In this document: positions 58,321 through 64,000 of the stretch, piece by piece
How positions within the stretch are numbered: the stretch's first letter is position 1
How the letters are laid out: every line of letters starts with the position of its first letter
DNA from: CAYRXM01 sp964449465
GTDB taxonomy: Bacteria > Chloroflexota > Anaerolineae > JAFGEY01
Length of the DNA stretch: 64,000 bases
Direction of reading: 5' to 3'
NCBI GenBank assembly: GCA_964449465.1
Contig: CAYVBK010000027.1
Location: 5,685-69,684 of the forward strand
Translations under genes and position numbers: made by a program
The notes under the pieces: generated by a model
The model's database searches: none
What the model saw: the letters and a program-made list of their open reading frames with translations, nothing else
What the model was told of the DNA's origin: nothing

Positions 58321-60582
58321 TCACTCTAGAGTATCAAACTGAAACAAAATGCCATCTCGCGCTCGCATAAACAACACCGCCGCCCCCCAATCCATCGCAC
58401 TCAGATCGGTGGCAAACATCACCGCCTTGCGCCCCTCGGCAACAGCAGCATCTACCGACCAGCCATCGGCCAGTGTGCGATAGAACTCGCCTGCGAAAAT
58501 TGTAGCACTCTGCTCAGAAATTGCAAATTGCATGGCCAGGGTCGCCGAAAGCCCTGCCCGCATCAATTCGGCGGCAATGCTGCGCCCGGCCGCCCCTCGC
58601 GCCGTCATACAAGCGTTGAACACTGCCAGTCGAACGGTGGTATCGCGCAAGAGATATTGCAACTGCGCCGCCGACACCGCATGCTGCCGCCCCTGCTCAT
58701 CTTCAAGGGCCAGCATGCCACCGGTGATCCGCTCATGGTAAATGCCGTGGCCGATATAGTGCAGCACGTGAAAAGGGCGGCGCAACATGGCTTGCAGGCT
58801 GCGCACGGTGGCATGTTCCAGTCGCTCAATCTCCACCCGCCCCTCTTGCTGCAAACGCCCCATAGCCTGCATCACCAGTTCGCTCTCCGATTGAACGTCC
58901 AGGCGAGGCTGTTCGACCGGCTCGGCACTGACCACCAGGATGCGCAACGGCGGGCGCAGCGCCAGCGGCGGCGGCTCTTGCTGGCGCGGATGAGTATAGC
59001 GGGTGATCGGCGTGCGCGGCGAAAGGGCCGGAAAGGTCTGCCCATCGGGATCATAGAGATACTCCCAGGGCAGGTTCATCAAATCGGGCGACTCGATAGT
59101 CAGCTTGAGACGAATACCCTTGCGCTGTCCGGCCTCGGTCTGGCAAGCCAGATACCGCCGCTCGATGTCGGGCGACGCAAAGAGCGATTGCCACAGCATC
59201 CCCCCCAATGTGCCAAGATCGTCTGCTGCCGGACAGCCAGTCTCCAGCCGTTCGATCAGGGCGCGCAGCGCCGGCGAGCGCACATCGAGCAAAACCTGCC
59301 CGCTGCCCGACCCGGCCCACGAATCCACCGTGACCGGAAACGGCTCGCCGCGCGTGGGGCTGGGATAAATGCGCACATGGAAATCCAGGTAATCGCGCGG
59401 ACCGGCGGCCGGAAACGGCGGGGCATCATCGCCCGACGAGACGACCCTACCCGGCTGGCCCGCTTCCGGCAGCGCGCCTCCCCCCGTCAGGTGGCCCAGC
59501 AGGCAACGCTCATAGATCGGATTGCGCACCGCACAGCAAACCCGCTCACGCCAGGCCGACTCGCCCCCCTCTCGCTGCACCTGGCGTCGAATCGCCCCGA
59601 TCACCCACAGTCGTGCCACCTGCGGGTTGAGCAGGCTAAACGGCAATTGGACATTTTGCTCACAAATCTGACGCATCACCTCGCGCGCCGCCGGATACCG
59701 CTCCAATTGCAAGATCAGATAACGCAAATTTTCGTCGTCTTCCAGCAGCCGCTCAATCGCCCGCTTTACATCGACCACCGAAATGGGCGCGGGTGAGCCA
59801 GGCGGCTCGACCAGAGCGCAGACGCGCTGAGTGAGATAGGGATGACCGTGCGTCTGCTCATAGACATACGCAGCTACATCGGAGTGCACCGGCGCCAAAT
59901 CGGCCAGGCGATGAACCAGAAATTCAACACCGGCGCGGTCAAAATCTTGCAAATAAATGGGTCGGCACATATTGGCCAGCGGTGAATTTTGGCTGGTGGT
60001 CAATTCGTGCAAATCTATCGAGCCGGAAAAAACAAAAAGATACTTTTTGAGCGACTGCTCGGTTTCGTGCCCGCTGCCCGACGAGACGCTGCGAATGGTC
60101 TCAAAAAAACCCAGATTGGACATGAACGCCCCTACCTCGTCAAGCAAAACGACGATGCGGGCGCTGCGGCACTGCCGGGCCAGGTCCAGCAGAAATTCTC
60201 GAAAGCGGATGGGACCATCTACCTGCGCAGCCACAGCCCGCAATTTGTTCGGCGCTGGCAAGAGATGTATCAACTCTTCCCAGATTTTGAACGCCGTATG
60301 GGCATAGCTCTGCGCCGCACTGTCGGCCCGCTGCGCCGCCGGGCGACAAGCAGCCAGGTCCAAAAAAGCCACCGCCTCGCCGGCCCGCTTGAGTTGGTCA
60401 TAAACACGATACAAGACGGTAGTTTTGCCCGTCTGTCGTGAGCCCAGCAAAGCCAGATAGCTGTCCACTGTTGGGCGGGCGGCCTGGCGCAAGATTTCGT
60501 CGGCTTCGGGCCGCTCGACATAGATGGCCCGGTCGCGCTCGAAATTCAAAGGGCCGGTGGTGCGAAATAACGAGTCTACCAT
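58321..60582 (-). CDS. AAA/STAND-type ATPase-CHAT protease fusion (2)
   Basis: This 753-residue protein has an N-terminal ATPase (Walker A 'LGSRQTGKTTVL' near 50, Walker B 'IVVLLDEVGAFM' near 147), a winged-helix-like region and a middle segment with 'LPWEYLYDPDGQTFPALSPRTPI' (motif WE-x-LYD, LSPRTP). The C-terminal CHAT protease has H612 in 'YIGHGIY' and C658 in 'FNACMTA'. It parallels the 24735-27005 protein. Its start ATG (60582) lies inside the last codons of the membrane ATPase gene, overlapping by seven bases; an in-frame GTG at 60594 is less likely. It is followed by pfkA. The ATPase pair probably controls proteolysis. Confidence 0.9.
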   Translation of the reverse strand: MVDSLFRTTGPLNFERDRAIYVERPEADEILRQAARPTVDSYLALLGSRQTGKTTVLYRVYDQLKRAGEAVAFLDLAACRPAAQRADSAAQSYAHTAFKIWEELIHLLPAPNKLRAVAAQVDGPIRFREFLLDLARQCRSARIVVLLDEVGAFMSNLGFFETIRSVSSGSGHETEQSLKKYLFVFSGSIDLHELTTSQNSPLANMCRPIYLQDFDRAGVEFLVHRLADLAPVHSDVAAYVYEQTHGHPYLTQRVCALVEPPGSPAPISVVDVKRAIERLLEDDENLRYLILQLERYPAAREVMRQICEQNVQLPFSLLNPQVARLWVIGAIRRQVQREGGESAWRERVCCAVRNPIYERCLLGHLTGGGALPEAGQPGRVVSSGDDAPPFPAAGPRDYLDFHVRIYPSPTRGEPFPVTVDSWAGSGSGQVLLDVRSPALRALIERLETGCPAADDLGTLGGMLWQSLFASPDIERRYLACQTEAGQRKGIRLKLTIESPDLMNLPWEYLYDPDGQTFPALSPRTPITRYTHPRQQEPPPLALRPPLRILVVSAEPVEQPRLDVQSESELVMQAMGRLQQEGRVEIERLEHATVRSLQAMLRRPFHVLHYIGHGIYHERITGGMLALEDEQGRQHAVSAAQLQYLLRDTTVRLAVFNACMTARGAAGRSIAAELMRAGLSATLAMQFAISEQSATIFAGEFYRTLADGWSVDAAVAEGRKAVMFATDLSAMDWGAAVLFMRARDGILFQFDTLE

Positions 60583-62516
60583 AGCGGCGTCCACCCTTCC
60601 AGAGCAGCCATGTCGCGCACCTGATTGCGCAGACTGGTCAGCAAGACATCAATTTCCTGGCTTTCGTGAATGATTTCGGCAAAAACCCGGCTGGCAAAAC
60701 GATAATGCTGCCCTTCTTTGATCAAGATGCTGTACAGGCGCAGCCCGGCGATGGCCTGATTCAAGGTATCCTGTGGCACTGCAAAGCCGCGTCGCGCCAG
60801 CAAATCTTCCATGTCGCCCAGCGAAAGCAGTTCATGGTCGGCCACCAGCAGGGTAATCACCCGTTCCAGCGCGGTGGTATTGCCCCACGTCACCTGGAGA
60901 AAAAACTCGTGAAACTGGCTGGAATGGCGCACCTGCGCCAGATCCAGCGACGTGATCACCCGCGAGTGGCGCGAATTGGCCTCCAGGATCATCTGTTGAC
61001 ACAAATACTGCACCAGATTGGGGTGGCACGACGACAGGTTGATGATTTCGGCAATCACCTCATCCTGATTCTGAATCGAGACCCCCATCGTCTGCATCGG
61101 CTCCTGGACGATTCGCCACACGGCCTGCTCTTGCAAATAACCCAATTGAATGGCGTCGCAAAAATTGAACAAGGGCGAATCGGCGGCATGCAACTGGCGG
61201 TACAGCACCCGCTCACCGCAGAACACAAAGCGGCAGCGATTCTCTTGTGACAAGGCGCGAAAAACGCCAAACAGCGCGTGCCCGTGCTGACGGTCGTTTT
61301 CCAACAGCGCATCTACCTCATCCAACAAAATCACCAGAGGCATACCGATATGCTCCTGATGGCTGGCCACCACACAATGGCGAAAATCTTGGGGCGAATA
61401 GAGGGCCGGGCGCATATTCCACAGCGTGCTGGCCGCCTCCAAAAACGCTTCGACCCGAGTCACTGCCTGACAATCCAGGTACAGCGTCGAATAAGCCTGC
61501 CCGTTGTCCGACAAGAGACGATAGATTTTTGCCAGGATCGAGGTTTTGCCGATTTTGCGGCCACCGATCAGGGCAAAACTGGTACTGTCAATCTTGCGGG
61601 TGACGGTCTTGAGTTCGTGGTCGCGGCCAAAAAACATATTGTCGGGCACCGGCCCCGAAATGACATAAGGGGAAACCACCGTCAGGTCAACCTGCTGAAG
61701 CATCAGCTCAACCAACCGCTTGCCGGGGTCACGGGCCATAATGATCTGCCGCCAATCCTGCCCATCGAGGACGATAAAATCGTGGGTCATTTCGCGGGTG
61801 AGGTTTTTGAGATTCTTGCTGGGGTCCAAACGACTGGTCAGGTCGTTGAGGTCTACGATTAGAGCAAAATAACTGGTCACATCGAGGATGCTCATCAGGC
61901 TGCGCAGGTCGTGGACATCCTGCCGACTGCCTTCGCGGCGGCGCACAAAAACAATCGGAAAGCGCGGCGGCACCTTGAGGCGCAGGGCCGGAGCGCGCAC
62001 CATCACCGCGTGTAGAGCATGGTAAATGCGCCGCTCCTCGCCCAGATAGACAAAACCCAGCATAGCGCAAAACTGCGCCGCCAGTTCGGCCACCACCGAA
62101 TCGAAATTCTGCTCCGATTCGACCAGCTCCCAGGCCGCCTTCCAGCCATGCAAAAAGGTCTTCATGCGTTGGCGATTCGCCAGTTCGATGGTGGGCGGAT
62201 CCTCGGTCAAGATCAGCGCATCGTCGGCATGCTCTTGCACATAGCGACGCATCGCCGCCGCCCGCAGGTTGGGCGGAATGGCCGACAGAAAATACTCTTC
62301 CACCCAACCATACTGCATCAAGGCCGTGCGGATGCTGGCCTCCCAGCCTGGCCAATGGGCCGCCGTCGTGGTCGAGTATGAGCGAGAATCGGGCGTGTGC
62401 GCGGTGCGAGACTCTAGACGGCGCAGGCGGTTGAACAGCCAAAGCCCTCCAACGGCAGCCAGAATCAGGCCGATCCACACCAGACCGGCCACATAGTCAC
62501 CGAATAGCAATTCCAT
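60576..62516 (-). CDS. Membrane-anchored AAA/STAND-type ATPase
   Basis: This 646-residue protein has one N-terminal membrane helix (about residues 8-29, 'YVAGLVWIGLILAAVGGLWLF') and a ~250-residue helical/mixed region of unknown fold. A cytoplasmic ATPase follows with 'MFFGRDHEL', Walker A 'GGRKIGKTS' near 313 and Walker B 'LVILLDEVDALL' near 397. C-terminal winged-helix-like sequence follows. The ATPase core resembles the one in the propeller sensor (both FFGR, R-K-x-GKTS, LLDEVD). Its gene overlaps that of the ATPase-CHAT protein, so they are likely partners. GGGGGGAAT precedes the ATG at 62516. Confidence 0.9.
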   Translation of the reverse strand: MELLFGDYVAGLVWIGLILAAVGGLWLFNRLRRLESRTAHTPDSRSYSTTTAAHWPGWEASIRTALMQYGWVEEYFLSAIPPNLRAAAMRRYVQEHADDALILTEDPPTIELANRQRMKTFLHGWKAAWELVESEQNFDSVVAELAAQFCAMLGFVYLGEERRIYHALHAVMVRAPALRLKVPPRFPIVFVRRREGSRQDVHDLRSLMSILDVTSYFALIVDLNDLTSRLDPSKNLKNLTREMTHDFIVLDGQDWRQIIMARDPGKRLVELMLQQVDLTVVSPYVISGPVPDNMFFGRDHELKTVTRKIDSTSFALIGGRKIGKTSILAKIYRLLSDNGQAYSTLYLDCQAVTRVEAFLEAASTLWNMRPALYSPQDFRHCVVASHQEHIGMPLVILLDEVDALLENDRQHGHALFGVFRALSQENRCRFVFCGERVLYRQLHAADSPLFNFCDAIQLGYLQEQAVWRIVQEPMQTMGVSIQNQDEVIAEIINLSSCHPNLVQYLCQQMILEANSRHSRVITSLDLAQVRHSSQFHEFFLQVTWGNTTALERVITLLVADHELLSLGDMEDLLARRGFAVPQDTLNQAIAGLRLYSILIKEGQHYRFASRVFAEIIHESQEIDVLLTSLRNQVRDMAALEGWTPLW

Positions 62517-62602
62517 ATTCCCCCCAATATGGATTAGCTTGGGTCCGACGCTCAAGCATCGGACTGCAAGAGCCAGGCTCTTGAAAAACGACGATTATTA
62601 TA

Positions 62603-62636
62603 GATGAGTCTGGCGCGAGGGCGCGCCAGACTCATC
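62603..62636. terminator. 15-bp perfect hairpin with AGGG loop
   Basis: GATGAGTCTGGCGCG pairs with CGCGCCAGACTCATC around AGGG. It lies between the M23 gene and the membrane ATPase gene and probably ends the M23 transcript. Two smaller hairpins (near 62541-62562 and 62568-62585) occupy the rest of the gap, and TATAAT on the minus strand at 62602-62597 could serve the ATPase operon. Confidence 0.65.
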
Positions 62637-62685
62637 CAACCGCCTCATTATACATAAAAATTTCAAGCGAGAAAAATGCACCCAC

Positions 62686-63663
62686 TCAAGGCATCACGTT
62701 GACGCGATACGGCGAAGACAAGGCCGGCATGTCGGAACGCGACTGTCGAATCACCGCCCAGGTCATTTCGCCTGCGCGCACCGCCACTCGCCGGGTATAA
62801 ACCCGCCCGGCAACCCGCGCCTGAATCAGATATTCACCCGCCAGCCTCCCTGCCGGCACATCACCCATCACCCAATTTTCAGGCCAGGCCGCGTCCTGTC
62901 CCGCCAACTCGATGTATGTCCAGGCTTCACGCCAATGACGGTTGGGCTGCTCCACCGGGCGCACCGTCAACAGCACTCCTTCGATGGGCAAGCCGCGTTC
63001 ATCCTCCACCCGCCCATAGATCAATCCATGATCCGGCAGCGGCGCCAGCCACAGTTCGGGGTTTTGCGTGCTGGCAAAATCGTTCCGCCCCACCCGCACC
63101 TCGAAATGCAAATGCGGCCCCATGGCAATGCCGCTGCTGCCCACCGCCCCCAATCGCTCGCCCGGTCGCACCATCTGCCCGCGCCGCACCCACACCTCAG
63201 ACAGGTGCCCATACAGCACGTAAACCGGCAAACCGACCCAACGACGCGCCAGTTCAACGATCACCAACCGGCCATAATAGCCAACCTGCGGCCCCCACAC
63301 CTCATCCTCGTCTGTGCCAGCCACCACCACCGTGCCGGCCGCCGCCGCCAAAACCGGCGTGCCGGCCGGGTTGACAAATTCTACCCCATAATGCACCGCA
63401 TATTGCCCCTGCCCGGTAGACGCATACGGATAAAAGCGGTCCGGCCGATTGCTCGCCGCCGTCGCATCAACCGGCCGCGCCAGCCACAAATGCGTCGGCA
63501 GCTCGGGCACCGCACCAGGCAACGGCTCATCGGCCGAGACATGCCTCCCACTCCCCCAGAGCAAAATACTGGCAAACCATACCAGCCACAGGCTACACTT
63601 CGCACACCGATAAAGAAAGAATTTCTTTTTAGAACATATTGTGGTATAATATCTCATCATCAT
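62686..63663 (-). CDS. M23-family peptidase (LytM-like), exported
   Basis: This 325-residue protein has an N-terminal hydrophobic segment ('LWLVWFASILLWGSG') and an M23 zinc metallopeptidase domain (about 70-200): 'AVHYGVEFVNP' (His and, unusually, Glu in place of Asp as ligand), 'LYGHLSEV' and 'GPHLHFEVRVG'. A C-terminal ~110-residue beta-domain follows ('GLIYGRVEDERGLPIEGVLL'). Such enzymes cut peptidoglycan peptides or process envelope proteins. The start is uncertain: three adjacent ATGs at 63663-63655 lack a good binding site. The gene is divergent from the HTH gene at the right edge. Confidence 0.85.
   Translation of the reverse strand: MMMRYYTTICSKKKFFLYRCAKCSLWLVWFASILLWGSGRHVSADEPLPGAVPELPTHLWLARPVDATAASNRPDRFYPYASTGQGQYAVHYGVEFVNPAGTPVLAAAAGTVVVAGTDEDEVWGPQVGYYGRLVIVELARRWVGLPVYVLYGHLSEVWVRRGQMVRPGERLGAVGSSGIAMGPHLHFEVRVGRNDFASTQNPELWLAPLPDHGLIYGRVEDERGLPIEGVLLTVRPVEQPNRHWREAWTYIELAGQDAAWPENWVMGDVPAGRLAGEYLIQARVAGRVYTRRVAVRAGEMTWAVIRQSRSDMPALSSPYRVNVMP
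63645..63650 (+). promoter_or_regulatory. Extended -10 box upstream of HTH gene
   Basis: TGGTATAAT with TATAAT at 63645-63650; the ATG is 39 bases downstream. The matching -35 (TTTCTT near 63622) is weak. It overlaps the 5' end of the divergent M23 gene, so the two may be coregulated. Confidence 0.5.
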
Positions 63664-63689
63664 GATCCAACCAGGAAAGGAAAGAGAAA

Positions 63690-63902
63690 ATGTCAGAGAA
63701 CAATTTTACATCCACGGTCCAAGACAATAACCTGCTCACCATCAGTCAGGTCGCCCGCTATCTCAAGTTGCACGAGTTGACCGTGCGTCGGCTGGCCCGC
63801 GACGGCGAACTGCCGGCAGTCAAGATCGGGCGGCAGTGGCGAATCAAGCGCGATGTGATGGAAGCCTGGATCGCCGAACGCTCAAGCAAAGGCGCCGTCT
63901 AA
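63690..63902 (+). CDS. Excisionase-like helix-turn-helix DNA-binding protein
   Basis: This 70-residue protein is almost entirely a HTH_17/MerR-like wing: 'LLTISQVARYLKLHELTVRRLARDGELPAVKIGRQWRIKRDVMEAWI' (key residues T-x-VA-YL, T-x-RR, G-L-A-KIG-x-WRI). Such proteins act as excisionases or transcriptional regulators. GGAAAGGAAAGAGAAA precedes the ATG. No integrase or phage gene is near, so a regulatory role is more likely here. A dispersed repeat follows directly. Confidence 0.88.
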   Translation: MSENNFTSTVQDNNLLTISQVARYLKLHELTVRRLARDGELPAVKIGRQWRIKRDVMEAWIAERSSKGAV

Positions 63903-63904
63903 AA

Positions 63905-64000
63905 AGCTGCTGAACAAGTCTATTTTTACCACAGTGGTGAGCGGGGTTTTCAGCACGCTCCTAGGAGACCGCTGAAAAAGTCTATTTTTACCACAAAGGA
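63905..64000. repeat. Partial copies of the 133-bp dispersed repeat
   Basis: A deleted copy (63905 to about 63960, GCTGCTGAACAAG ... TTTTCAGCACGCTC) is followed by the start of another copy (63961 on, GAGACCGCTGAAAAAG ... ACCACAAAGGA) that runs off the window. The family is the same as at 32745-33010. Confidence 0.8.

Noticed and set aside
58528..59796. Plus-strand open frame of 422 codons opposite the second ATPase-CHAT gene
   Set aside because: Gln/Arg/His-rich shadow, while the minus strand shows the CHAT dyad and shared effector motifs.
62686..63902. Prophage remnant (M23 endolysin plus excisionase)
   Set aside because: No integrase, terminase, capsid or attachment site is visible; the peptidase has an export signal and the HTH protein may be a plain regulator.

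Overview
The window reads as a piece of chromosome from a GC-rich, non-sporulating, filament-type Chloroflexota bacterium (Anaerolineae, Caldilineae or Ardenticatenales-like). This is inferred from gene style only: stacked-GAF sensor kinases, AAA/STAND-type ATPases, CHAT proteases, Ser/Thr kinases with Pro/Thr-rich linkers, DUF4091 and GH116 enzymes, families of GC-rich palindromic intergenic repeats, and a DnaB/DnaD/DnaC-like replication cluster. No rRNA, tRNA, CRISPR array or integrase was found. Coding density is high, and most start codons carry a clear AGGAG-type ribosome binding site. Five strong sigma70-like promoters and one weaker TATAAT box could be read directly.

Layout. 1-3295 (minus): sugar catabolism, with a glycerate-kinase-like protein, a PfkB sugar kinase and a DUF4091 protein cut by the left edge. 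3449-10950 (plus): a signalling operon of receiver/six-GAF histidine kinase, lone receiver, receiver-Ser/Thr kinase and receiver-CHAT protease. 10956-21817: sugar and nucleoside metabolism, with Gfo/Idh, SDR, TIM-barrel epimerase, pyrimidine-nucleoside phosphorylase, NAD(P)HX repair enzyme, nitroreductase, MFS, GH35/42-like hydrolase and an enolase-like protein. 21902-32715 (minus): secreted sandwich-domain protein, a giant propeller-TM-ATPase sensor, an ATPase-CHAT protease, a membrane pseudokinase and an MFS protein. 33113-41511 (minus): aldo/keto reductase, SHOCT protein, a GNAT gene, an ATPase plus partner cassette bounded by a 58-bp direct repeat copied from the GNAT gene, a membrane protein, a GT39-like transferase, a small ART-like protein, a VTT protein and a methyltransferase. 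41516-51360 (minus): GH116, HEPN/MNT pair, Gfo/Idh, SanA-like, DapA-like, a double DnaC-like loader, a DnaD-like protein and DnaB. 51558-57267: BFN nuclease, with divergently a beta-lactamase-fold protein and a propeller-to-beta-lactamase-fold fusion. 57327-62516 (minus): membrane ATPase, ATPase-CHAT and PfkA. 62686-64000: M23 peptidase, an excisionase-like HTH protein and a dispersed repeat.

The most interesting theme is that one effector module occurs three times under three different sensors. The module is a CHAT caspase-like protease preceded by a conserved 'W-E-x-L-Y-D ... L-S-P' segment. The sensors are a multi-GAF phosphorelay, an extracytoplasmic two-propeller STAND-like ATPase, and a membrane-anchored ATPase. 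This suggests a family of signal-gated proteolysis systems. The second theme is an ATPase/partner cassette, probably defence-like, inserted next to a GNAT gene with a 58-bp duplication and tied into its operon through a 30-codon GNAT stub. All functional statements are inferences from sequence reading; no database search was run.
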